Source: Desulfobacteraceae bacterium (GTDB lineage Bacteria > Desulfobacterota > Syntrophobacteria > Syntrophobacterales > Syntrophobacteraceae). Taken from it: a stretch of DNA of 42,389 nt. The notes beneath the pieces are model-generated. The model was not told where the DNA came from, searched no databases, and saw nothing but the letters and a program-made list of their open reading frames with translations. The stretch lies in assembly GCA_021372055.1 (NCBI GenBank), contig JAJFVB010000292.1, positions 1 through 42,389 of the forward strand, read 5' to 3'. Position numbers and translations under genes: made by a program. The stretch's first letter is position 1. Every line of letters begins with the position of its first letter. Shown here piece after piece: positions 23,857-31,966 of this stretch.

Positions 23857-24927
23857 ATGCAAAATGGTCTCGACAACCCCCTGGCGCCCGATCTGGAGTT
23901 CATTCTGCGTGAAACGAATGGGCTCTTCGAGGAACTTCGGGGCAAACGCCTGTTCATAACCGGCGGAACCGGCTTTTTCGGCTCATGGTTATTGGAGAGC
24001 CTTGCCTGGGCAAACGAGAAACTCGGTCTCGATGTTTCCGCCCTTGTGCTTACGAGGGACCCCGGGGCGTTTCGGAAATCAGCGCCCCACCTTGCCGAAA
24101 ATCCCGCGATCCGGTTTCATCCCGGCGACATCCGGACGTTCCGGTTCCCCGAGGGCGAGTTTTCGCACATCATTCACGCGGCCGCCACGTCCGCGATGGC
24201 AACGTTCAACAGGGAAGACCCCCTGGCCAAGTTCGATACCGTCGTGGAGGGCACGAGACACACTCTCGATTTCGCCGTCCGGTGCAAGGCCCGGAAGCTG
24301 CTTCTCACCAGTTCCGGGGCCGTCTACGGCAAACAGCCGCCCCTCATGTCTCACGTCTCCGAAGACTATCCGGGAGCGCCCGACACGGCGGAAATCAACG
24401 CAGTCTGGGGCGAAAGCAAACGCGCAGCCGAATACCTGTGCGCTTACTACGCGGACAGGTACGGCATCGGGGCCAAGATCGCACGCTGCTTTTCCTTCGT
24501 CGGGCCATACCTGCAGTTCGATGTCCATTATGCCGTCGGCAACTTCATCAGGGACGGGTTGAACGGAGGGCCGATTCGCGTTAACGGTGACGGAACCCCC
24601 TGCCGCTCCTATCTCTATGCGGCCGATCTTGCCGTATGGTTGTGGACGATCCTCTTCAGGGGGGAACCCCGCCGCCCGTACAACGTGGGTTCCGAAAAGA
24701 GCATCAGCATCGGAGAACTGGCCGGTGCGGTTGCCCGGTGCTTTCCGAATGTACCGGCTGTGAATATCGCCAAATCCCCCGTGTCCGGGAGCGCACCCGA
24801 GCGCTACGTGCCGTCCACGGCGCGAGCCCGGACGGAACTGGGTCTCCGGGAAGCCATCACGCTCGATGAGGCCATCCGGCGGACCATCTCCCATGCCATG
24901 TCTCATACTAATGAGCGTTCAAGATGA
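23857..24927 (+). CDS. NAD-dependent NDP-sugar epimerase/dehydratase, Tyr-to-Trp at active site
   Basis: An extended short-chain dehydrogenase of 356 residues. GGTGFFG (36-42) is the NAD loop, HAAATSAM follows, SSGAVYG gives the Ser. ARCFSFVGPYLQFDVHYAVG and GDGTPCRSYLYAADLAVWLW are typical of NDP-sugar epimerases/dehydratases. The catalytic YxxxK motif reads W184-G-E-S-K188: codon TGG at 24406-24408 replaces Tyr. This would remove the usual acid/base unless another residue serves. The C-terminus and stop (TGA at 24925-24927) come from MITE copy E. The start is the ATG at 23857. With the TPP enzyme and C-methyltransferase nearby it could act on a keto-sugar, but loss of Tyr makes catalysis uncertain. 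Confidence 0.8.
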   Translation: MQNGLDNPLAPDLEFILRETNGLFEELRGKRLFITGGTGFFGSWLLESLAWANEKLGLDVSALVLTRDPGAFRKSAPHLAENPAIRFHPGDIRTFRFPEGEFSHIIHAAATSAMATFNREDPLAKFDTVVEGTRHTLDFAVRCKARKLLLTSSGAVYGKQPPLMSHVSEDYPGAPDTAEINAVWGESKRAAEYLCAYYADRYGIGAKIARCFSFVGPYLQFDVHYAVGNFIRDGLNGGPIRVNGDGTPCRSYLYAADLAVWLWTILFRGEPRRPYNVGSEKSISIGELAGAVARCFPNVPAVNIAKSPVSGSAPERYVPSTARARTELGLREAITLDEAIRRTISHAMSHTNERSR

Positions 24928-25100
24928 TACCAGGCTTTCAGACCGTGGGAAGCCTGCTCCCCACAACCCACCACACGCAACTGCGCTGCTCATTTTGGCG
25001 CTTGCTTTGCCGCGCGTGCGCGTCAGGCCGAACCCGAGGGGGCGCGGGAGAAATCATTTCCCCCGCTCTTTTCCATTAGTTTTATCTTGAACGCAATTTC
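24905..25100 (-). repeat. MITE copy E (full length)
   Basis: Minus-strand orientation. Left end ATACTAATGAGCGTTCAAGAT and right end ATCTTGAACGCAATT are inverted repeats sharing GCGTTCAAGAT. The internal hairpin and the CCCGCGCCCCCTCGGG arm are present. It lies between two cluster genes, providing the first gene's stop and ending about 10 bp before the next ribosome site. Confidence 0.9.
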
Positions 25101-25118
25101 GCATCACAGGAGGTTACA

Positions 25119-28100
25119 TTGAACGAACGGCCCCAGGCAGTGCCCGGAACGATAGTCTGGATTGCCCCATTCTACAACCGGAGCGGCTTTGGCGTCGGTG
25201 CGCGGGCCGCCGTCTCCTCCCTGCATCGGGCGGGGGCGAGAATAAGGACAATACCCGTCAATCAGGTCGAGCCCGGGATAGACGACTGCGACATGGAGCT
25301 TATCAAGTCGCTCGAAAATACCGACGTCACCTCTCCGATAACGGCCATCATTTCCCACGTCCCGAGCCGGGCATGGCTCAATATCGACTTGCCCAAGCCG
25401 AATATCCGCATTCTGGCCACAACCGTCTTCGACTGCTGCGCGGAGGGCGGCGAGCCTCCGACCGAAATGCTGGACGTGTGCAGGGAGATGGATTTCATCT
25501 GGGTCCAGGCGGAACAGGAGAGGGAAGCGTTTCTTGCCGCCGGCTTTTCGCCGGACATGGTCCGGCGCGTCCACTGGCCCCACCCCTGGCTGGGGAACCC
25601 CGTGGTGGTGCCGTCGGGCCCGGAGCAGACCGCCGAGGGCAAGCCGTTCCGCTTCCTGAATATTTCCCTGTTCCTGCCGCGCCGCCGCTGGGACACCCTG
25701 ATCGAAGCCTACCTCGAAGAGTTCAAAAGCACCGATAACGTCGAGCTGTATCTCAAGGTAAACTATCCCTCATGGCATCCCGTGCCCGGCAAGCCAAAGC
25801 AGGACCTGCGGGACCTGCTCGCGGCGCTCCGGAAAAAGACCGGCTCGAAGGCATCCATCATTGTTGACGAGGAACTCGGGAACCGAAGCGACATTATCCG
25901 CCTCATCGATTCCTGCAACGTCTACGTTTCAACGGACACCGCCATCACGGCCCCGCTCGCCGAAGCGTGGGTGAGGCAGCGGCTGGTCGTTGTCACGGAC
26001 GGGATCGGTATCGGCATTCCGTCCGAACACTTTATAGCGATCCCGGCCGATCCGAGCGCCAAGACGCCCCTGACGGCCGAAATGCTCCTCTACCAGCCGA
26101 ACCATCGCGGTTCCACAATGCCCCTGCTGCACGTGCAGGACGTGCGGAACGCCCTGCGCAACGTCTACGATATGACCCCGGAACAACGCTTTGAAAAAGG
26201 GCGCAACGCCGTATCGTTCGTCTTGGGCCCGGATAAAACCGTTCCGCAGATAATCGATGAAATCGACTTTGCCTGGGCGCACAAGTCCGCATTGGACAAA
26301 GCGAGAAAGAAGAACGCGGTTCCCCGCAGGATCGCGTGGGAAGGCTCGCAGCTCGTTTGCCATTCCCTTGCGCTGATAAACCGGGAGCTGTGCCTCCGAT
26401 TGATCGAATCCGGCCATGAGGTCTCGATCATTCCCTTCGAGGCGGAAGAAGAAGACCTCGACGCGGCTTCCGACCCCCGCTTCCCGAAGATCGTCGAGCG
26501 CACCCGCAAGCAGCTCTCCGGCAAGGCCGACGTACATGTGAGGCACTTTTGGCCGCCCAGCTTCACGCCGCCGCAGGAAGGCCGCTGGGTGATCATCCAG
26601 CCGTGGGAGTTCGGCAGCATACCGAGGTCCTGGATCGAGCCCATGTCCGCCATGGTTGACGAGATCTGGGCGTGCAGTTCGTTTGTGCGGGAATGCTACA
26701 TCGAAAGCGGCATGCCCGCCGATCGCGTTTTCGTCGTCCCCAACGGGGTCGACACCGGGAGGTTCAATCCCGACGCCCCGCCCGTCGCGCTTTTGACGCG
26801 GAAGCGGTTCAAGTTCCTCTTCGTGGGCGGGACGATCTACAGGAAGGGCATCGACATCCTGCTCGAAGCCTACTGCGCCAATTTTTCCTCGCGCGACGAC
26901 GTGTGCCTGGTCATAAAGGACATGGGGGGAAAGACTTTTTACCAGAACCGGACGGCCCTGGAGAAGATCCGGGAATATCAATCCCGGCCGGACGCCCCGG
27001 AAATAGAGTACATCGACCGGACGCTGGATGAAGCCGAAATGGCCGGTCTCTACACCGCTTGCGACTGCCTTGTCCACCCGTACAGGGGGGAAGGGTTTGG
27101 AATCCCGATAGCCGAGGCGATGGCATGCGAAAAACCGGTGATCGTCACCGGCTACGGGGCGGCTCTCGATTTTTGCTCGCCCGACAACGCCTATCTCATT
27201 CCCTCCCAGGTGGCGCTCTTTCCCGAAAAGCGCATAGAGAACATGGAGACCGTGGATTTCCCGTGGCTCGCCGAACCGGACAGGGCGGCTCTCGGAGAGC
27301 TGATGCGCCATGTCCTGGACAACCCGGAAGAAGCCCGGGCCAAGGGGCAAGCCGCGCGGATTCAAATCGAGACGAACTTCACCTGGGAAAAATCGGCCGA
27401 GGCTGTTGAAGAGCGGCTGCAGGCGCTCGTTGAAAAGCCGATCCGCAGATTTGAAAACGCACCCCTTTTCAGCACGCGCGCTCCCGAACCCGGACCATTC
27501 CGCGAGCGCAAAGACTCCACGCGGAACGAGCGGGCCGATCTGGCCCAAAAGGGCCGGGAGGCACTCCATGACGGCGACCTGGACAGGGCGGAAGCCTGCC
27601 TGCTTGCCTCCATCAGAAACAATCCTTTCGATGCCCGGGCTCATAGGGACCTCAGCACCGTCCTGCTCCGCCGGGGGAGCGGGGAGGAAGCGCTGAACAC
27701 GCTTCTTCGGGCGATGGAACTGGCCCCCAACGATCTCGAGATCCTTTTGCAGTGCACCGATATGCTTTGCGAGTTCGGACGTGCCGAGGATGCCCGGGAG
27801 ATTCTTACCGATTGGCTGGCAGAGAATCCCCGCGACGAACGGGTGCGCTCCAGGCTGGAGAAGCTCGAACCTCCCCGCCCGGCAACCCGCGCCTTCGATC
27901 CGTCCGAGTTCCTGACGGATCAGGGGGAGCGGCAGTTCGAAAAGGGCAGACCCGACCGCGCGCGCATCTGTTTTGAAATAGCCATCGAGAAGGACCCCTC
28001 CAACTCCAAGGCTCACAGCAATCTCGGCGTCATCGCCTGGCAGGAGGGCGATCTGCCGGCGGCGCTCGAACACTTCCGCAAGGCAATCGATCTCAACCCC

Positions 28101-28637
28101 GAGGACCCGGACATTCTCCTGAACAGCGCAAAGGCGCTCAAAGCCGCCGGGGAAGCCGCAACTTCGGCCGCTCTGTTCAGGGTCTATCTGGAAAAGAACC
28201 CCGAGGACGATTCCGCATGGGACGAGCATGCCGAAGCCCTGCGGCAGAGTGCCGGGTCGAAATGGAAACCGGACGGCCTGCCGGACGGGGTTGCCGAAAT
28301 ATTCTTCAACATGGCCGTCAAGCTTGCGGAAGGGGGGGACATCCTCGGAGCGGGGGAAGCCCTGCGCAAGGTCCTGGCGCTGGACCCGGGACGTACCGAG
28401 GCTTACTCGAAGCTGGGAGAGATCCTGTGCAGCCACGGCGACATGGACGATGCCCTGGTAATTTTCCGGGCTGGCCTTGGCGTTGCCCCTCTCGACAAGG
28501 ATCTGGTGCTGTCCGCGGGGGGCGTGCTCGCCCGCCTGGGCAGGAAGGGCGAAGCAGCGGCGCTCTACGAGGAATTCCTCGCCTCATGCGAGGATGGAAA
28601 CGTGCGGCTGTCCCTGGACAGACTGCGGCCCCTTTGA
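25119..28637 (+). CDS. Large double glycosyltransferase with TPR tail
   Basis: An 1172-residue cytoplasmic protein. Residues 1 to about 400 resemble a GT4-type glycosyltransferase (WIAPFYNRSGFGVGARAAVS, FRFLNISLFLPRRRWDTLIE), whose second half lacks the full EGFG...EAMA motif but has APLAEAWVRQRLVVV. Residues about 405-780 form a second, complete GT4 domain with VPNGVDTGRFNPD, FLFVGGTIYRKGIDILLEAY and HPYRGEGFGIPIAEAMACEK. From about 800 to 1172 there are TPRs (AHRDLSTVLLRRGSGEEALN; AHSNLGVIAWQEGDLPAALE). AGGAGGTTACA gives a TTG start at 25119. TPRs probably recruit partner enzymes. It could be bifunctional, adding two successive sugars, or have one scaffold-like domain. Confidence 0.85.
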   Translation: MNERPQAVPGTIVWIAPFYNRSGFGVGARAAVSSLHRAGARIRTIPVNQVEPGIDDCDMELIKSLENTDVTSPITAIISHVPSRAWLNIDLPKPNIRILATTVFDCCAEGGEPPTEMLDVCREMDFIWVQAEQEREAFLAAGFSPDMVRRVHWPHPWLGNPVVVPSGPEQTAEGKPFRFLNISLFLPRRRWDTLIEAYLEEFKSTDNVELYLKVNYPSWHPVPGKPKQDLRDLLAALRKKTGSKASIIVDEELGNRSDIIRLIDSCNVYVSTDTAITAPLAEAWVRQRLVVVTDGIGIGIPSEHFIAIPADPSAKTPLTAEMLLYQPNHRGSTMPLLHVQDVRNALRNVYDMTPEQRFEKGRNAVSFVLGPDKTVPQIIDEIDFAWAHKSALDKARKKNAVPRRIAWEGSQLVCHSLALINRELCLRLIESGHEVSIIPFEAEEEDLDAASDPRFPKIVERTRKQLSGKADVHVRHFWPPSFTPPQEGRWVIIQPWEFGSIPRSWIEPMSAMVDEIWACSSFVRECYIESGMPADRVFVVPNGVDTGRFNPDAPPVALLTRKRFKFLFVGGTIYRKGIDILLEAYCANFSSRDDVCLVIKDMGGKTFYQNRTALEKIREYQSRPDAPEIEYIDRTLDEAEMAGLYTACDCLVHPYRGEGFGIPIAEAMACEKPVIVTGYGAALDFCSPDNAYLIPSQVALFPEKRIENMETVDFPWLAEPDRAALGELMRHVLDNPEEARAKGQAARIQIETNFTWEKSAEAVEERLQALVEKPIRRFENAPLFSTRAPEPGPFRERKDSTRNERADLAQKGREALHDGDLDRAEACLLASIRNNPFDARAHRDLSTVLLRRGSGEEALNTLLRAMELAPNDLEILLQCTDMLCEFGRAEDAREILTDWLAENPRDERVRSRLEKLEPPRPATRAFDPSEFLTDQGERQFEKGRPDRARICFEIAIEKDPSNSKAHSNLGVIAWQEGDLPAALEHFRKAIDLNPEDPDILLNSAKALKAAGEAATSAALFRVYLEKNPEDDSAWDEHAEALRQSAGSKWKPDGLPDGVAEIFFNMAVKLAEGGDILGAGEALRKVLALDPGRTEAYSKLGEILCSHGDMDDALVIFRAGLGVAPLDKDLVLSAGGVLARLGRKGEAAALYEEFLASCEDGNVRLSLDRLRPL

Positions 28638-28725
28638 AGGCTTCGGGCCTGGTTCGTTTTCCGGATCGATTTCCCGGACCCGGCCGCGGGAAAGTGGATA
28701 TTCAGCTCAGGAGGAGAGTTCCTTC

Positions 28726-29889
28726 ATGCCGGTTGACCGTTGCAGAGTGTGCGGGAGCGATTTTTTCAAAAAGCCGCTCCTTCGGTACGCGAACATGCCC
28801 GGGGCGGCCCAGCATCTCCCGGATGCGGCCTCGCTCGCCCGCGACCGGGGAATCGACCTGGAGGTTTGCCAGTGCTCGGGATGCGGACTTGTGCAGCTCA
28901 GCAACGACCCCGTCCCCTATTACCGGGAGGTCATACGGGCAGCCGCCGTTTCGGACGAAATGCTGCGATTGCGCAGGGAACAGTTCGGCCGTTTCGTCCG
29001 CGACTTCTCGCTCTCGGGCAAACGCGTTGTCGAGATCGGCTGCGGGCGGGGCGAATACCTTTCCGTTATGGCTCAATGCGGTGTCGAAGCCTTCGGCCTG
29101 GAAGGGTCGGAAGAGGCGGCGCGCCGGTGTGCGGAGAGCGGCCTCAGGGTTGAAAAAGGATTTGCCGAAAGCGGGTTCAGAGCGGCCGACGGGCCCTTCG
29201 ACGGTTTTTTCATACTGAATTTCCTCGAACATATTCCGGACCCGAACGCAGCGCTTCGCGCGATCGCCGAAAACCTCGCGCCGGGAGGCACGGGCCTTGT
29301 CGAAGTGCCGAATTTCGACATGATCGTCCAAAAGAACCTGTTTTCGGAATTCGTGAGCGACCACCTCTTCTACTTCACAAAGGAGACGCTCACAGCCACC
29401 CTCGCGCGCAACGGCTTCGAAATCGTCGACTGCCGGGAGATCTGGTACGACTATATCATCTCCGCCACCGTGAAGAAGCGGACGCCGACGGACCTGTCCC
29501 CGTTCCGCCTCATGGAGAGCCGCCTGAAGGAAAACGTCCTGGATTACGTAAGACGTTTTGAAAAAGTGGCCGTCTGGGGCGCCGGGCACCAGGCACTTGC
29601 CCTGATAGCGATCCTGGACCTCGCCGGCCGGATCGCCTACGTTGTCGACTCCGCCAGATTCAAACAGGGGAAATACACGCCTGCCACGCATCTTCCAATC
29701 GTCGCCCCAGAGTCGCTCCGCTCGAACCCCGTGGACGCCGTCATTGTCATGGCGGCGGGCTATTCGGACGAGGTGGCAAAAATACTGCGGCAAGAATTTG
29801 ACGCTATACCGAATATCTGCATCATGCGGGACTTCGGCCTGGAACCGGTCAAAGGACTGAGGCCGGAAGGAATGCAAAACAGGGGATAA
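28726..29889 (+). CDS. Sugar C-methyltransferase
   Basis: A 387-residue member of the NDP-hexose C-methyltransferase family, which adds a methyl branch to NDP-keto-sugars. Zinc-binding Cys pairs lie at CRVCG (6, 9) and CSGCG (50, 53). The SAM domain has VVEIGCGRGEYLSVM near residue 97, FFILNFLEHIPDPNAAL and ENLAPGGTGLVEVPNF. The C-terminal domain (about 275-375) starts VAVWGAGHQALALIAILDLA, the accessory Rossmann-like part of this family. GGAGGAGAG precedes the ATG at 28726. It is the last gene before an intrinsic terminator. Together with the B12 radical SAM enzyme and the TPP enzyme it argues for a branched, methylated sugar product. Confidence 0.88.
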   Translation: MPVDRCRVCGSDFFKKPLLRYANMPGAAQHLPDAASLARDRGIDLEVCQCSGCGLVQLSNDPVPYYREVIRAAAVSDEMLRLRREQFGRFVRDFSLSGKRVVEIGCGRGEYLSVMAQCGVEAFGLEGSEEAARRCAESGLRVEKGFAESGFRAADGPFDGFFILNFLEHIPDPNAALRAIAENLAPGGTGLVEVPNFDMIVQKNLFSEFVSDHLFYFTKETLTATLARNGFEIVDCREIWYDYIISATVKKRTPTDLSPFRLMESRLKENVLDYVRRFEKVAVWGAGHQALALIAILDLAGRIAYVVDSARFKQGKYTPATHLPIVAPESLRSNPVDAVIVMAAGYSDEVAKILRQEFDAIPNICIMRDFGLEPVKGLRPEGMQNRG

Positions 29890-29910
29890 ATTCACGGTTC
29901 CCCCTGTTTT
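29878..29910 (+). terminator. Intrinsic terminator after C-methyltransferase
   Basis: AACAGGGG (29878-29885) pairs with CCCCTGTT (29901-29908) and is followed by TT. The stop codon of the C-methyltransferase lies in the 15-base loop. It separates the next two genes from the island. Confidence 0.6.
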
Positions 29911-30117
29911 TCCACACGGCGGCGAGGAAATCCCCCCTCCAATCCAGGCGCGCGTGCGCTTTTCGAGCTCGTAGTCCGGTTTCGCCCTTATCCAGGGCCA
30001 TTTCGGGGCACTTCATGGCATGGCTGATGCATTCGATGCAGTCCCATGCGCCCCGGAGGACCGTTGTCCAGCGGCACTGCGACGGCCCGGGTACGGGCCG
30101 CCGAATCGGAGGGAACG

Positions 30118-30615
30118 TTGAACCTGAAGGAAACTGTAAGGTCCCTTGAAAACGCGCTCCCGGACCCCTCGCAAGGCCTTCCGGAAAACGTGTTTCTCTT
30201 CGTAAGCGGCGTGACGCCCCTGGTCAACGTCGACCTGCTCATCCGGGACGATGCGGGCCGCACGCTTCTGACCTGGCGTGACGACGGCTATTACGGGCCG
30301 GGCTGGCATGTTCCCGGGGGGGTAGTCCGCTTCAGGGAATCGATGTACGAGAGAATCAGGGCCGTGGCTTCCTCCGAGCTTGGAGCCGAAGTGAGTTGCC
30401 GGACCCGGCCGATTGCGATAAACGAGGTGATGCATCCCTCGAGAAGAGCGCGCGGGCATTTTATCTCCCTGCTTTTTGAATGCAGGCTGACAACTCCGCC
30501 CGACGATAAGATCAAATACCTGCAGGGGGAACCCGAACCGGGCGAGTGGGCCTGGCATTCCGGGTGCCCGGAAAATCTCATCCCGGTCCACGAGATGTAC
30601 CGGGAGTTCTTTTGA
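30118..30615 (+). CDS. GDP-mannose mannosyl hydrolase-like Nudix protein
   Basis: The 165-residue Nudix-fold protein has TPLVNVDLLIRDDAGRTLLT and YYGPGWHVPGGVVRFRESMY, close in pattern to GDP-mannose mannosyl hydrolase (GDPMH/NudD), which cleaves the glycosyl bond of GDP-hexoses. As in GDPMH, the Nudix box is altered: where REUxEExG is usual it reads AVASSELG, keeping only one Glu. I start at the TTG at 30118, because GGAGGGAACG precedes it directly; an upstream ATG at 30046 gives a low-quality extension. Substrate is inferred as GDP-mannose or another GDP-sugar. Confidence 0.75.
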   Translation: MNLKETVRSLENALPDPSQGLPENVFLFVSGVTPLVNVDLLIRDDAGRTLLTWRDDGYYGPGWHVPGGVVRFRESMYERIRAVASSELGAEVSCRTRPIAINEVMHPSRRARGHFISLLFECRLTTPPDDKIKYLQGEPEPGEWAWHSGCPENLIPVHEMYREFF

Positions 30616-30685
30616 CCGGGGCGTGATGCCCGGCGGCAATCCTGCCGCACTCACGCGCAGAGCCTGCTTAGCGAAGGAGATTATT

Positions 30686-31756
30686 GTGCCAGCGCAACAA
30701 GGGGAATTGAAAGAAGCCGAAGTTGCAAAGCGGAGCCAGTTGAAACGCGAAAAGCCCTACGTCTACGATAAGATCATGAAGTACGACGAGAAGGTCAAAA
30801 ACGGCGAGAGCATCGCGATCCTGCAGTTTCAGTACGATTATACCTGCAACCTCAAATGCGAGCACTGCGCGGTCAAGCGATTCCAGGGCAAAAGCAGCAA
30901 GAGATCCTTTACCATCGCGGACGTGCGGGAGCTTTCGCGGCAGGCCGACGAAATGGGCCTTGCACATCTTGTCATCACCGGCGGGGAGCCGCTCGTTTTC
31001 CCGGATTTCGACGAACTTGTCGCCGCGGTCGACCCGAACAAGTTTTACATCACATCCGACACAAACGGCTGGCTGCTGGACGACGCGCGGGCCAGGCATC
31101 TCAAAGGCATCGGGGTGGACAAAATCCAGTTGAGCCTCGACAGCCTTTCCGCCGAGGAACACGACAGTTTCCGGAGGAGGAAGGGCTCCCACGAAAGGGC
31201 CTTGAGGGCGATCGACGCCGCTCTTGGAGCCGGACTCAACATCATCATCCAGACCGTTGTATCGAAGCAGAGGGTCAGGTCGCAGGAATTCCTCGATTTC
31301 CTTGCCTTTCTCAACGGCAAGGGTGTCGGCGTATTCATTACCTACGCAAAGCCGGTCGGGTCGTGGGAAGGGAACTTCGATGTCCTCGTCGACAGAAGCG
31401 ACATGGATTATGTAAGGGAACTCGAAAAGCGCTACAACGTCTTCACGCACCTCACCCCTTCCTATGGTCTCAATCTCGGGTGCATCGCCGTTAAGCGGAT
31501 GGTCTCGGTCACAAAGTACGGCGACATCATGCCGTGCCCCTATATCCACACCTCCATCGGCAACTTCTTCGAAGAACCGCTGAAGGACATCATGGAACGG
31601 GGGATGAAGATCAAGTGGTTCGGCAAATATGTCGACACCTGCCTCATTGCCGAAGACAGGGGTTTCATAAACAAATACGTGGTGGACCGGATCTACGGAA
31701 AACCGCTGCCTGTGCCCTGCGCTGAGGTTTTTCCCGAGGAAGACCGAATCGCGTAG
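30686..31756 (+). CDS. Radical SAM enzyme with SPASM-like C-terminus
   Basis: The 356-residue protein carries CNLKCEHC (Cys54, 58, 61), the radical SAM cluster motif, with VITGGEPLVFPDFDELV and LDSLSAEEHDSF. The C-terminal third has LGCIAVKRMVSVTKYGDIMP-CP and IHTSIGNFFEEPLKDIMERG, the shape of SPASM/Twitch auxiliary cluster regions. These enzymes modify peptides or sugars (for example dehydrogenation or epimerisation). GGAGATTATT sets a GTG start at 30686. It lies 70 bp after the Nudix gene and before a terminator, in the glycan island, so a sugar or glycan-peptide substrate is likely. Function unknown. Confidence 0.8.
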   Translation: MPAQQGELKEAEVAKRSQLKREKPYVYDKIMKYDEKVKNGESIAILQFQYDYTCNLKCEHCAVKRFQGKSSKRSFTIADVRELSRQADEMGLAHLVITGGEPLVFPDFDELVAAVDPNKFYITSDTNGWLLDDARARHLKGIGVDKIQLSLDSLSAEEHDSFRRRKGSHERALRAIDAALGAGLNIIIQTVVSKQRVRSQEFLDFLAFLNGKGVGVFITYAKPVGSWEGNFDVLVDRSDMDYVRELEKRYNVFTHLTPSYGLNLGCIAVKRMVSVTKYGDIMPCPYIHTSIGNFFEEPLKDIMERGMKIKWFGKYVDTCLIAEDRGFINKYVVDRIYGKPLPVPCAEVFPEEDRIA

Positions 31757-31792
31757 GGCCTTGGTCCTCAGATTTGCACCGGATACCGGGGC

Positions 31793-31821
31793 CGAAGGGG
31801 GGGAGACAATCCCGCCCTTCG
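31793..31821 (+). terminator. Terminator-like hairpin at the end of the glycan island
   Basis: CGAAGGG (31793-31799) pairs with CCCTTCG (31815-31821), and GGGA with TCCC inside, with one G-G mismatch. The sequence after it is T-rich (CTCTTTC). It lies 36 bp after the last radical SAM gene. Confidence 0.5.
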
Positions 31822-31966
31822 CTCTTTCGGGATGTCATTTAGCCTCTTGCATTTCCGGCCCGGTTGATGGAATCTTAAGAAAATATATGAATTTGTGGTG
31901 CCTTTTCCTCACCGCCTCGTGAGCGGCTCGGGACTACTGCGCTCCGGGCATTGAAAGCAAGCGGCA

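Noticed and set aside
25929..28436. Very long open frame on the minus strand
   Set aside because: It is antisense to the large glycosyltransferase, whose plus-strand product has clear domain motifs. High GC content keeps the reverse frame open by chance.
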